From NCBI GenBank assembly GCA_947380915.1, contig CANCSY010000011.1:1-33353 (forward strand): 33,353 bases of DNA. Reading direction: 5' to 3'. The notes below the pieces were generated by a model, which saw nothing but the letters and a program-made list of their open reading frames with translations, ran no database searches and had not been told where the DNA came from. The DNA is from Beijerinckiaceae bacterium. GTDB lineage: Bacteria; Pseudomonadota; Alphaproteobacteria; Rhizobiales; Beijerinckiaceae. How positions within the stretch are numbered: position 1 is the stretch's first letter; each line of letters opens with the position of its first letter. Positions 7,753 through 15,545 of the stretch are shown in pieces. The position numbers and the translations under genes were made by a program.

Positions 7753-8610
7753 ATGGCCATGTCCTTCTTCAATCCGATCTATCTCGAAAACGCCGTGCGC
7801 GCGGCCCTTGACGAAGATCTCGGCCGCGCGGGCGACATCACGACGCTCGCCACGATCCCTGCGGGGACGCAGGCCACCGCCGTCTTCGCCGTGCGCAAGC
7901 CCGGCGTGGTCTGCGGCCTGCCCATCGCGGAGGCCTCCTTCCGGCTGATCGACCCCAGCATCCGCTTTGAATCGCTGGTGCAGGACGGCGCCAGCGTGCC
8001 GGGCGACCGCACGCCGGTGGCGCGCGTATCGGGCGACGCACGCGCCATCCTCACCGCCGAACGCACCGCGCTGAACTATATGTCGCGCATGTCGGGCATC
8101 TCGACCCTGACGGCGAAATATGTGGCGCTGGTGGCCCACACCAACGCCAATATCTGCTGCACGCGCAAGACGACGCCGGGCCTGCGCGCGTTTGAAAAAT
8201 ATGCGGTGCGCTGCGGCGGCGCCATGAACCACCGCTTCGGCCTCGATGACGCCGTGCTCATCAAGGACAACCACATCGCGGTCTGCGGCGGCATCCGCGA
8301 GGCCCTGCGCGCCGCCAAGGCCTTCGTGGGCCATCTGGTGAAGGTGGAGATCGAGGTCGACACGCTCGATCAGTTGCAGGAGGTGCTCGACGAGGGCGCG
8401 GACTTCTGCCTGCTCGACAACATGAGCGCGGACATGATGCGCGAAGCCGTTAAAATGTCCGCTGGCCGCGTGAAGCTCGAAGCCTCCGGCGGCATCAATA
8501 TCGAGACGGTGAAGGCCATCGCGGAGACGGGCGTGGACCTCATCTCCTCGGGCGCGCTCACCCATTCGGCGCCGATCCTCGATCTGGGACTGGATATCGA
8601 AATCGGTTAA
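7753..8610 (+). CDS. nadC: Nicotinate-nucleotide pyrophosphorylase (quinolinate phosphoribosyltransferase)
   Basis: A 285-residue NadC with all main active-site features: R104 (TAERTALN), the CTRKTTPGLR segment with R138 and K139, H160-R161 (MNHRFGL) and K171 (LIKDNH). It converts quinolinate and PRPP to nicotinate mononucleotide and CO2 in NAD synthesis. Length is normal. It begins 26 bases after the decarboxylase-like gene, with GGAGACC upstream, so the two are probably cotranscribed. It is not next to nadA or nadB here, which is unusual for a biosynthetic copy. A ModD-type relative is less likely because the motifs are fully NadC-like. Confidence 0.92.
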   Translation: MAMSFFNPIYLENAVRAALDEDLGRAGDITTLATIPAGTQATAVFAVRKPGVVCGLPIAEASFRLIDPSIRFESLVQDGASVPGDRTPVARVSGDARAILTAERTALNYMSRMSGISTLTAKYVALVAHTNANICCTRKTTPGLRAFEKYAVRCGGAMNHRFGLDDAVLIKDNHIAVCGGIREALRAAKAFVGHLVKVEIEVDTLDQLQEVLDEGADFCLLDNMSADMMREAVKMSAGRVKLEASGGINIETVKAIAETGVDLISSGALTHSAPILDLGLDIEIG

Positions 8611-8632
8611 TTGAAATCATGAACGAGAAATA

Positions 8633-8663
8633 CCCTCCCCCGCGTGGTCCCACAGGGGGAGGG
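8633..8663. repeat. GC-rich hairpin downstream of nadC
   Basis: CCCTCCCCC (8633-8641) pairs with GGGGGAGGG (8655-8663); the loop holds a smaller GTGG/CCAC pairing. It is 22 bases after the nadC stop. There is no T-tract. It may stabilise or end the nadC message, or be a member of a REP-like family. Confidence 0.55.
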
Positions 8664-8709
8664 CATGCAGGCTAGTGATCTGATTTATCGTGAAAAACGC
8701 CAGCCGCTT

Positions 8710-8745
8710 CTCCTCCCCCCTGTGGGGAGGAGTGCGGGGTGGGGG
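8710..8745. repeat. Hairpin plus 14-bp repeat, left copy
   Basis: CTCCTCCCC (8710-8718) pairs with GGGGAGGAG (8724-8732). It runs into GTGCGGGGTGGGGG at 8732-8745, which recurs in reverse orientation at 9377-9390. A GAGTG beside the 14-mer is also shared, so the two look like copies of one intergenic repeat. Confidence 0.55.
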
Positions 8746-9376
8746 TCCACGCATCTTGGGAATGAGCGCCTTTTCAGCTGCTTTGCAGAAAATAATCCTT
8801 GACTTTTCCCCCAATATAACTCACATACTCCTCCAGCCCCGCCCCAAGAGGGACTGGACGCGAGCGGTCGTTTTCGGGGGGTGGGGAGCGGTTCCTGCGG
8901 GGCGGCCTACCGGAGGTTGTCTCTCGGGCGATCAACGCAAAAGGCGTGGTTCATCGGCTGGCTGCCGGTGGATATGTCAAAAGGGGTTTCTCCCGCTGAC
9001 GATACGCCCAGTCACCCGTCCGTCCGGCACTACGACCGGGCTGAGCTGATGAAGCTCACAAACCTCAGATGTGGACAAGCGGTGGCCCGAAAGGGTCCCT
9101 TCGAAACATCAGGGTCCGCCGCTCCCCCTCAGCCAGAGGCGCGAGCGTGATCAGACCTGGGCCAAGTGCGGGAGCATTGATCGAATAATCCGTGCAGGGG
9201 GCGCCGCGAGGCGATCAACCCAACACCCAACCAGCGCCAAAACGGCGCCCCCCGCCCCTCAAGGGGCAAGACAGCACCCATCAACCCGGCGCGGGCTCGC
9301 GTGCGGGGTTCAGGTGTGTTCGCTAGACAATGAAGGTTCTTTTGTGTGAACCGCGCTCCCGATCAGCATCTCGCGT

Positions 9377-9390
9377 CCCCCACCCCGCAC
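9377..9390. repeat. 14-bp repeat, right inverted copy
   Basis: CCCCCACCCCGCAC is the exact reverse complement of 8732-8745. The adjoining sequence (CACTCC) also mirrors the left copy, so similarity extends a little past the 14 bases. The two copies frame about 630 bp of unassigned DNA. Confidence 0.5.
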
Positions 9391-9491
9391 CACTCCACGC
9401 GAGGGGGCGGGGATCGGCTGGCATTTCGACCAAGCAGTTAAAATGGCGCGCATCCCTTCGCCGATCGCAAACGGCGGTCAGCGCGACAAGC

Positions 9492-10805
9492 TCATTCGGC
9501 AGCGCTCGCCTCGCCCTGCTGCGCCTCGTTCCACGCAAGCTCCTCGTCAGAGCAACCCAGCGTGCGCCAGTCATAGCCCTTGGGCACCACGCCCTCGAAG
9601 GAGCGCAGCTTGCCATGGGGCACGCGATGTTCATGAGCGCCGATGGCCTTGCCGGTTCTGGCGAAGCTCTGCGCCGCCTCCACCATTTGGCGACGGAATT
9701 CGACGATGGCCAGATCGCTCGCGCCAAGGATCTCGTCGCTGCGATCCGCAATGGCGCCGATGGTCTCCCACATCACGATGTCCTGATTGGGAATGCCGGG
9801 CACGCCGGTGAAATTCCCCAGTTTCATCGCCTGCCGGTCCTGCAGATAATTGTTCGCCAGCGTGCGCACCTTGCGGAAGCTCTTGTCCACATCGATGCCC
9901 ACCTGGCCATGCAGGAACTTGCGCCAGCTTTCGGTGCTGGGCGTATTCACACCGCCCCAGGCGATGAAGTGGAAGGCCGTGTGCGTATCGTCCATCGGCA
10001 CATGCAGGATGGCGATGTTGTACATGTTATTCGAGGGAATCTGCACCGTATAGGGCGCAATGAACAGGGTCGTGCGCACATAGTCATGGGTGGCGGCGTT
10101 GTTGATGGGCCGCCGGATCGCCGAATAGCGGAAGCCGAATGCGGTGCGGTCCACGAAGAGGCGCGGCGCCTTGTCGGTGGAGGGGCGCAGCCAGTTGTTG
10201 TCATTGGCCTTGGCGCCATCCACGCGGGCGGGCAGCATGTCGGAGGAATGGAGCGTGGAGGAATGGGCGGAGTCGATGGCGCCTTCCAGGATCTGCGCCC
10301 AGTTGCAATCCACGATCACCTTGGAAATGGAGATGCGGGTGTCAGGGGTGGGCTGGAACACCGGGGGATCGAAGGCGGGCATCTCGTTGGCGGGGCCCAT
10401 ATAGACCCAGATGAAGCCTGCGGCCTCATGGGTGGGATAGGCCTTCTGCTTCACCTTTTCCTTCAGCGTGCTCTCGCCGGGCTCGGAGGACATGTCGACC
10501 GTATTGCCGTCCACATCGAACTTCCAGCCGTGGTAGAGGCAGCGCAGCCCGCATTCCTCGTTGCGCCCAAAGGCCAGAGAGGCCTTGCGGTGGGGGCAGA
10601 ACTCATCGAGCACGCCCACGCGGCCATCGGAGTCGCGGAAGGCCACGAGATCCTCGCCCAGCAGGCGGATCTTGACGGGATCGCAATCGGGCTCGGCGAC
10701 CTCCTCGGACAGACAGGCCGGAAGCCAGTGCCGACGCATGATCCCGCCCATGGGCGCATCGCCGGTGACATGGGTCAGGATGGCGTTTTCCTCTTGGGTC
10801 AGCAT
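9492..10805 (-). CDS. Rieske oxygenase, phthalate 4,5-dioxygenase type (alpha-only terminal oxygenase)
   Basis: A 437-residue Rieske non-heme iron oxygenase. The 2Fe-2S ligands are C70-x-H72 (FCPHRKAS) and C89-x2-H92 (CLYHGWKFD). Catalytic iron ligands H181 and H186 are in the DSAHSSTLH segment, with D178 just before. The N-terminal MLTQEENAILTHV and GIMRRHWLP are characteristic of the phthalate 4,5-dioxygenase group, which has no beta subunit and uses a separate FMN/2Fe-2S reductase. The reductase is encoded divergently across a 187-bp gap. Start 10805 is chosen for the GGAGGAG site just upstream; the 10862 frame start would lie in the promoter. Substrates of close relatives include phthalate and other carboxylated aromatics; the exact one is unknown. 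Confidence 0.85.
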   Translation of the reverse strand: MLTQEENAILTHVTGDAPMGGIMRRHWLPACLSEEVAEPDCDPVKIRLLGEDLVAFRDSDGRVGVLDEFCPHRKASLAFGRNEECGLRCLYHGWKFDVDGNTVDMSSEPGESTLKEKVKQKAYPTHEAAGFIWVYMGPANEMPAFDPPVFQPTPDTRISISKVIVDCNWAQILEGAIDSAHSSTLHSSDMLPARVDGAKANDNNWLRPSTDKAPRLFVDRTAFGFRYSAIRRPINNAATHDYVRTTLFIAPYTVQIPSNNMYNIAILHVPMDDTHTAFHFIAWGGVNTPSTESWRKFLHGQVGIDVDKSFRKVRTLANNYLQDRQAMKLGNFTGVPGIPNQDIVMWETIGAIADRSDEILGASDLAIVEFRRQMVEAAQSFARTGKAIGAHEHRVPHGKLRSFEGVVPKGYDWRTLGCSDEELAWNEAQQGEASAAE

Positions 10806-10836
10806 GGGCTCCTCCTGCACGTCTGCGTCGCGACAT

Positions 10837-10850
10837 CTTAGGGCTCTAAG
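10837..10850. promoter_or_regulatory. SlyA/MarR-type operator, copy 2 (Rieske gene)
   Basis: CTTAG-GGCT-CTAAG, a 14-base near-perfect palindrome with a TTAG-N4-CTAA core. In the direction of the Rieske gene it begins two bases after the predicted -10, so it covers the expected start point. Its centre is 46 bases from the centre of the 18-bp palindrome at 10881-10898. Confidence 0.65.
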
Positions 10851-10852
10851 AC

Positions 10853-10881
10853 TATCTACCACGCCCCCGGAGGCCTGTCGA
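10853..10881 (-). promoter_or_regulatory. Predicted promoter of the Rieske oxygenase gene
   Basis: Read on the minus strand: -35 TCGACA (10881-10876), a 17-base spacer, -10 TAGATA (10858-10853). Operator copy 2 follows at once. Position and operator match the layout at 3857-3898. Confidence 0.55.
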
Positions 10882-10898
10882 TATGGACCGGTCCATAT
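10881..10898. promoter_or_regulatory. Perfect 18-bp palindrome in the divergent promoter region
   Basis: ATATGGACCGGTCCATAT is self-complementary over all 18 bases. It lies midway between the two TTAG boxes of this region (46 and 45 bases centre to centre) and upstream of both predicted promoters. This is a plausible site for a second, dimeric regulator (activator or TetR-like repressor) acting on both directions. I found no second full copy in the window. Confidence 0.6.
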
Positions 10899-10914
10899 TT
10901 CCGCGCCTGCCCCC

Positions 10915-10943
10915 TTGAACCCGCTGAATTAGACTTCTAAGTT
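10915..10943 (+). promoter_or_regulatory. Predicted promoter of the reductase operon, overlapping operator copy 3
   Basis: -35 TTGAAC at 10915-10920, 17-base spacer, weak -10 TAAGTT at 10938-10943. ATTAG-ACTT-CTAAG at 10928-10941 (TTAG-N4-CTAA core) lies between and over the -10. A protein bound there would occlude the promoter. Confidence 0.5.
10928..10941. promoter_or_regulatory. SlyA/MarR-type operator, copy 3 (reductase operon)
   Basis: ATTAGACTTCTAAG, with the same TTAG-N4-CTAA core as copies 1 and 2. It is 51 bases upstream of the reductase ATG. Confidence 0.6.
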
Positions 10944-10992
10944 CCGCCACCGGACGCCGGCCGCAAAGCCGGAGCCACCGCTGGAGCGCCTG

Positions 10993-11964
10993 ATGTCGAG
11001 CCCCGCCTTCGAGACCGCCACGCAACCGCTGCGCATCGCCGCGAAAGACGAGATCGCGCGCGATATTTTCCGTTTCGAGCTGGTCCGGGCCGATGGCGGC
11101 GATCTGCCGGAATTCACCGCGGGCGCCCATGTGAGCCTGCGTACGCCCAATGGGCTGATCCGCAAATATTCCCTCTGCAACGATCCGCAGGAGCGGGACC
11201 GTTACGCCGTCGCAGTGAAGCGCGAAGACCCCGGCACGGGCGGCTCCCTATCCTTCACCCGCGACGCCAAGGTGGGCGACGAGGTGGAGGTGGGCGAGCC
11301 CCGCAATGATTTCCCGCTGGCGGGCAACATCGCCAATCATCTGTTCATTGCGGGCGGCATCGGCATCACGCCGATCTACTCGATGATGCAATATCTCAAG
11401 AGCACGGGCGCGGGGCGCTTCAAGCTCTATTACCTCACCCGCTCGCCCGAACTCACCGCCTTCCGCGAGGAGCTGAAGGCCTCGGCCTATGCGGGCCAGG
11501 TGGTCATCCACCATGATCACGGAGATCCCGAGAAGTCGCTGGACCTCTGGCCCATCCTCGAGAAGCCCCAGGGCCGTCACCTCTATTGCTGCGGCCCCCG
11601 CCCCCTCATGGAGGCGGTGCGCGACATGAGCGGCCATTGGTCGAGCGCCGCCGTGCATTTCGAGGACTTTGGCGCCTCCAAGCCCGCCCACAAGGCGGAT
11701 GACAAGCCCTTCACCGTGCGCCTCGTCAAATCCGGGCGCAGCGTCGAAATCCCTGCAGACGTGTCGATCCTCGACGCCCTGCGCGCCGAGGGCGTCGCTG
11801 TGTCCAGCTCCTGCGAGAGCGGCACCTGCGGCTCCTGCCGCACCAGGCTGCTGGAGGGCGAGGCCGAGCATCGCGACCTCGTGCTGACCGAGCGCGAACA
11901 GGCCAGCAATATCATGATCTGCGTGTCCCGCGCCAAATCCGACGAACTGGTTCTCGACCTGTGA
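10993..11964 (+). CDS. Phthalate-dioxygenase-reductase type oxidoreductase (FMN, NAD(P)H, 2Fe-2S)
   Basis: A 323-residue electron-transfer protein. Domain order is flavin-binding (RKYSLCN, about 57-63), pyridine-nucleotide-binding (GGIGITP, 121-127; CCGPRPLM, 199-206) and a C-terminal plant-type 2Fe-2S domain with C274, C279, C282 and C310. This order, with the ferredoxin domain last, is that of phthalate dioxygenase reductase and VanB. It most likely delivers NADH electrons to the divergently encoded Rieske oxygenase. It could also serve the alpha/beta dioxygenase at 20515-22490, which has no reductase of its own. The stop overlaps the next gene's GTG by four bases. Confidence 0.87.
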   Translation: MSSPAFETATQPLRIAAKDEIARDIFRFELVRADGGDLPEFTAGAHVSLRTPNGLIRKYSLCNDPQERDRYAVAVKREDPGTGGSLSFTRDAKVGDEVEVGEPRNDFPLAGNIANHLFIAGGIGITPIYSMMQYLKSTGAGRFKLYYLTRSPELTAFREELKASAYAGQVVIHHDHGDPEKSLDLWPILEKPQGRHLYCCGPRPLMEAVRDMSGHWSSAAVHFEDFGASKPAHKADDKPFTVRLVKSGRSVEIPADVSILDALRAEGVAVSSSCESGTCGSCRTRLLEGEAEHRDLVLTEREQASNIMICVSRAKSDELVLDL

Positions 11965-13178
11965 GCGGCGCGCAACCCATGGACCAGAACAGGCTACGTC
12001 TGGGCATCGCAGGCCTTGGCCGCGCCTTCAGCCTCATGCTGCCGACGCTGGCGGGGGACGCGCGCATCCATATGGTTGCGGGCGCCGATCCGCGCGCGGA
12101 AGCCCGCGCGCAGTTCGAACGGGACTTTTCCGGGCGCAGCTTCGACAGCGTAGAGGCCATGTGCGAGAGCGCCGACATCGACGCGATCTATATCTCCACG
12201 CCCCACCAGTTCCACCGGGCCCATGTGGAGGCGGCGGCCCGCAACGGCAAACATGTGCTGGTGGAAAAGCCCATGTCCCTGTCCATCGCCGATTGCGCGG
12301 CCATGATCGAGGCGGCCCAGCGCGGCGGCGTGCACATGGTCGTCGGCCACAGCCACAGTTTCGACCGGCCCATCGCGCGGGCGCGGGAAATCGTGGCGTC
12401 CGGCGAAATCGGCCGGTTGCGCATGATCAACGCCATGCAGTTCACGGATTTCCTCTATCGCCCCAGGCGCCCCGAGGAATTACAGACCGATCAGGGCGGC
12501 GGCGTCATCTTCAACCAGGCGCCCCATCAGGTGGACAATGTGCGGCTCATCGCGGGAGGGCGCACAAAGAGCGTGCGCGCGTCCGTGGGCATGTGGGATC
12601 CGGGGCGGCCCACGGAGGGCGCCTATCAGGCCTTCCTGACCTTCGAGAACGACGTCACCGCCGCGATCTCCTACAGCGGCTATGGCCATTTCGACACGGA
12701 CGAATTCTGCGACTGGATCGCCGAAAGCGGCCAGCGCAAGGATCCGGACCGTTACGGGATCGCCCGCGCCGCCCTGAATGGCGTCGATCCCCAAGCTGAA
12801 CTCGCCCTCAAGCAGCAACTGAATTACGGCGGCGAAAAATACACGCCGCCCCATGGGATCAACCCGGCCACCCGCTGGCACCAGCACTTCGGTCTTCTGG
12901 TCGCCTCCTGCGAGGGCGGCGATTTGCGTCCCCAGCCCCATGGCGTCATGATCTATGGCGATTCCACCCGCCGCTTCGAGGCGCTGGAGCCGCCGCCCGT
13001 GCCACGCAGCGAGGTCATGGACGAACTCTGCGCCGCCGTCTTCGAGGGCAAGGCGCCGCTGCATGGAGGGGAATGGGCCATGGCGACCATGGAGGTCTGC
13101 TTCGCCATTCTGGAATCGGCGCGGCGGGGGAGCGAGATCATTCTGTCCCACCAATGCGGGTTGGATGTCGGCGCATGA
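11961..13178 (+). CDS. Gfo/Idh/MocA-family oxidoreductase, phthalate 4,5-cis-dihydrodiol dehydrogenase-like
   Basis: A 405-residue NAD(P)-dependent dehydrogenase. The nucleotide fold shows GIAGLG near residues 15-20 (counting from GTG 11961), EKPMSL for the conserved EKP motif, and a NQAPHQVDN segment that carries the usual catalytic histidine. Length and C-terminal extension fit the Pht4-type dehydrogenase that oxidises the cis-dihydrodiol made by phthalate 4,5-dioxygenase. It overlaps the reductase stop (GTGA), so it is translationally coupled. An in-frame ATG at 11979 is an alternative start. Context makes ring-dihydrodiol oxidation likely, but the family is broad. Confidence 0.82.
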   Translation: MSGAQPMDQNRLRLGIAGLGRAFSLMLPTLAGDARIHMVAGADPRAEARAQFERDFSGRSFDSVEAMCESADIDAIYISTPHQFHRAHVEAAARNGKHVLVEKPMSLSIADCAAMIEAAQRGGVHMVVGHSHSFDRPIARAREIVASGEIGRLRMINAMQFTDFLYRPRRPEELQTDQGGGVIFNQAPHQVDNVRLIAGGRTKSVRASVGMWDPGRPTEGAYQAFLTFENDVTAAISYSGYGHFDTDEFCDWIAESGQRKDPDRYGIARAALNGVDPQAELALKQQLNYGGEKYTPPHGINPATRWHQHFGLLVASCEGGDLRPQPHGVMIYGDSTRRFEALEPPPVPRSEVMDELCAAVFEGKAPLHGGEWAMATMEVCFAILESARRGSEIILSHQCGLDVGA

Positions 13179-13200
13179 GACCCGCAAAGGAGTTGGCGGC

Positions 13201-13770
13201 GTGAGCGAAGCGATGAAAAAGGTCAAGGAGGCTGAGGTCATTCTGCGCCACTGGCGCGAGGCTGTGCCCGACGACCGCTTCGCCCATCTGGTCAAGGACG
13301 CGGGACGCGGCCTCACACGCGCCTTGCAGATGCGCCTGACCGAACATTCGGTCTCCTTCGGCCACTGGACCTTTCTGCGGATTTTGTGGGTGGAGGATGG
13401 CCTGACCCAGCGAGAGTTGAGCGAGCGCGCCGGCCTCATGGAGCCCACCACCTTCTCCGCGCTGAAAGCCATGGAGCAACTGGGCTATGTGGTGCGCCGC
13501 CAGCAGCCGGACAGCCGGAAGAAGGTCTATGTCTTCCTCACCGACACGGGCCGCGCGCTGCGCGACAAGCTGGTGCCCCTGGCCGAGGAAGTGAACCAGA
13601 TCGCGCTCGATGGCATCGACCCAGCAGTGATCGCCGCCGCGCGCGACATGCTGCTGAAGATGATCCACAATCTGGCTGCGGATGAGCAGAAGCAATCGTT
13701 GGAGGAGCGGCGCATGCCCTCCACACGGCAGATTTCGAGCCTTCTGGACCGCGCGCGCAAAGACAACTGA
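13201..13770 (+). CDS. MarR-family transcriptional regulator
   Basis: A 189-residue winged-helix regulator. The central segment LTQRELSERAGLMEPTTFSA is the helix-turn-helix with recognition helix, followed by the wing RRQQPDSRKKVYVFLT (DSRKK is close to the usual DxRxK). The start is GTG at 13201, given AAGGAG at 13187-13192 with eight-base spacing; ATG 13165 is an alternative. It lies inside the catabolic operon, 22 bases after the dehydrogenase gene. It is the only regulator gene in the window and the best candidate for the three TTAG-N4-CTAA boxes, probably as a repressor released by a pathway compound. A longer than usual C-terminal tail (EERRMPSTRQ onwards) is present. Confidence 0.9.
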   Translation: MSEAMKKVKEAEVILRHWREAVPDDRFAHLVKDAGRGLTRALQMRLTEHSVSFGHWTFLRILWVEDGLTQRELSERAGLMEPTTFSALKAMEQLGYVVRRQQPDSRKKVYVFLTDTGRALRDKLVPLAEEVNQIALDGIDPAVIAAARDMLLKMIHNLAADEQKQSLEERRMPSTRQISSLLDRARKDN

Positions 13771-13826
13771 GACACGCAAACACATAGACCGCGCCCATGG
13801 CGGCGCAGGAAATCAAGGGGAAACAG

Positions 13827-15461
13827 ATGGTGATGCGGCGAAGCTATGATTACGTCATCGTCGGCGCGGGTTCGGCGGGCTGCGTGCTCGCCAATCGGCT
13901 GACGCAGGACGAGGGCGCCACGGTTCTGCTGATCGAGGCGGGCGGGCGCGATCTCAATCCGCTCATCCATATTCCCTTGGGCATGGGCAAGATGCATGAA
14001 TATGGCATGCATGACTGGGGCTATCATACGGAGCCCGAGCCCAATCTGAACAACCGCACCATCGAGGCCGCGCGCGGCAAGGTGCTCGGCGGTTCCTCCT
14101 CCATCAATGTGATGGCCTATACGCGCGGCCATCGCGGCGACTATGACCGCTGGGCGCAGAAGGGCTGCAAGGGCTGGTCCTACGCCGATATTCTCCCCTA
14201 TTTCAAACGTGGCGAAACCTTCGCCGATGGCGGCGATGCCTGGCGCGGCGGCGATGGCCCCCTGCAGGTGCAATTCGCCTCGACGCGCGACCCGCTTTTC
14301 GACGCCTGGGTAGAGGCGGCGCGGGCCACTGGCCTGCCCGTCACCGACGACTATAACGGCCAGCAGAACGAGGGCTTCGGCCGCAGCCAATATACGATCG
14401 GCAATGGCAAGCGCTCCTCCTCCGCCGTCGCCTATCTGCATCCCGCCCGCAAGCGCCCCAATCTCACCGTGGATGTGCGCGCGCAGGTGACGCGCGTGAT
14501 GATGAGCGGCACCCATGCGACAGGCGTGGAATATGTGAAGGACAGCCTCGTCGTTCACGCCGAAGCGCGCAAGGAAGTCATCCTCGCCAGCGGAACCTTC
14601 AACACGCCGCAATTGCTCATGCTCTCGGGCATCGGCCCGGCAGCGCATTTGCGGGAAATGGGCGTGGCGCCCGTGGTCGATCTGCCCGTGGGCGAGAATC
14701 TGCAGGACCATCTGGCCGTGCTGATCATGTTCACGCGCCCGCAGAACCAGAGCGCCTTCCGCGACAACATGCGCTTCGACCGCATGGCCTTCAACATGTT
14801 GCGCGCCCACTTCACGGGCACGGGCCCGGGAACCGTTGTCCCCGGCGGGCTGCACGCCTTCATCAAGACGAACCCGGAACTGGCGGTTCCCGATATCGAA
14901 TTCATGTTCCGCGGCCTGCCCACAAACGCCCATCTTTGGTTCCCGGGTGTGCGCCCGGCCTATGAGGATGGCTATGGCATCCGCCCCGCCCTGCTCCATC
15001 CCGACAGCCGGGGCAAGGTGCTTTTGCGCTCCTCCGATCCGCTCGATACGCCGCGCATCATGTACAATTTCTTCTCGGCGTCCACGGATCTGCCCAAGCT
15101 GCGCGAGGGCTTCAAGATCGCCCGCGAAGTGGCCTACAGCAAGCCGATGGACCCATATCGCGGCGTCGAGAAAACGCCGGGCGACAAGGTGAAGACCGAT
15201 GCGGAGATCGACGCATGGATCCGCAAGACGGTCATCACGGCCCACCATCCCGCCGGCACCTGCGCCATGGGCATTGGCCCCGATTCAGTGCTCGATCCCA
15301 CCCTGCGGGTGCGCGGCGTGGAAGGCCTGCGGGTCGTCGACGCCTCCGCCATGCCCGACATGGTGGGCGCCCACATCAACGCCTGCGTGCTGATGATGGC
15401 GGAAAAGGCGGCGGACATGATCCGTGGGAAGGCGCCCCTGCCCGCGCTCGAAAACGCCTGA
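13827..15461 (+). CDS. GMC-family FAD oxidoreductase (choline dehydrogenase-like)
   Basis: A 544-residue flavoprotein of the glucose-methanol-choline family. The N-terminal dinucleotide motif is [16 protein letters not shown], the flavin loop [15 protein letters not shown] is present, and the C-terminal active site shows [10 protein letters not shown] with the later [16 protein letters not shown]. It oxidises an alcohol group, passing electrons to a quinone, O2 or another acceptor. There is no signal peptide, so it is cytoplasmic. ATG 13827 is favoured by AAGGGG six bases upstream; 13797 adds ten residues without a good site. In this operon it could oxidise a hydroxymethyl or alkyl-alcohol side chain of an aromatic substrate; that is inference. 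Confidence 0.85.
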   Translation: MVMRRSYDYVIVGAGSAGCVLANRLTQDEGATVLLIEAGGRDLNPLIHIPLGMGKMHEYGMHDWGYHTEPEPNLNNRTIEAARGKVLGGSSSINVMAYTRGHRGDYDRWAQKGCKGWSYADILPYFKRGETFADGGDAWRGGDGPLQVQFASTRDPLFDAWVEAARATGLPVTDDYNGQQNEGFGRSQYTIGNGKRSSSAVAYLHPARKRPNLTVDVRAQVTRVMMSGTHATGVEYVKDSLVVHAEARKEVILASGTFNTPQLLMLSGIGPAAHLREMGVAPVVDLPVGENLQDHLAVLIMFTRPQNQSAFRDNMRFDRMAFNMLRAHFTGTGPGTVVPGGLHAFIKTNPELAVPDIEFMFRGLPTNAHLWFPGVRPAYEDGYGIRPALLHPDSRGKVLLRSSDPLDTPRIMYNFFSASTDLPKLREGFKIAREVAYSKPMDPYRGVEKTPGDKVKTDAEIDAWIRKTVITAHHPAGTCAMGIGPDSVLDPTLRVRGVEGLRVVDASAMPDMVGAHINACVLMMAEKAADMIRGKAPLPALENA

Positions 15462-15545
15462 TGCTGCGACAGATGGGGCGCTGGACATCAGCGCCCCGAT
15501 GTTTTCTGATGACTTGCAGAAACGGAAAAAGCCCGGGAGACGTCC

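Larger units (their letters stand above)
8611..9491. other. 881-bp intergenic region with hairpins and paired inverted repeats; no gene assigned
   Basis: This lies between convergent nadC and the Rieske gene. It holds a GC-rich hairpin just after nadC (8633-8663), a second hairpin (8710-8732), two more (9234-9248 and 9254-9267), and a 14-bp sequence repeated in opposite orientation at its two sides (8732-8745 and 9377-9390). A TTGACT at 8799 with CATACT-like DNA downstream could be a promoter. Short open frames exist, for example 89 codons at 8881-9150 from a GTG, but I recognise no protein and the codon pattern is not convincing. It may contain a small RNA, a mobile intergenic repeat, or a gene remnant. 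Confidence 0.5.

Noticed and set aside
8633..8745. GC-rich repeats as a CRISPR array
   Set aside because: The repeats are hairpins of different sequence and there are no regularly spaced identical units with spacers.
8881..9150. An 89-codon open frame (GTG start) in the 881-bp gap as a real gene
   Set aside because: I could not recognise a family, there is no convincing ribosome site, and overlapping frames are equally open. It is described as unassigned DNA instead.
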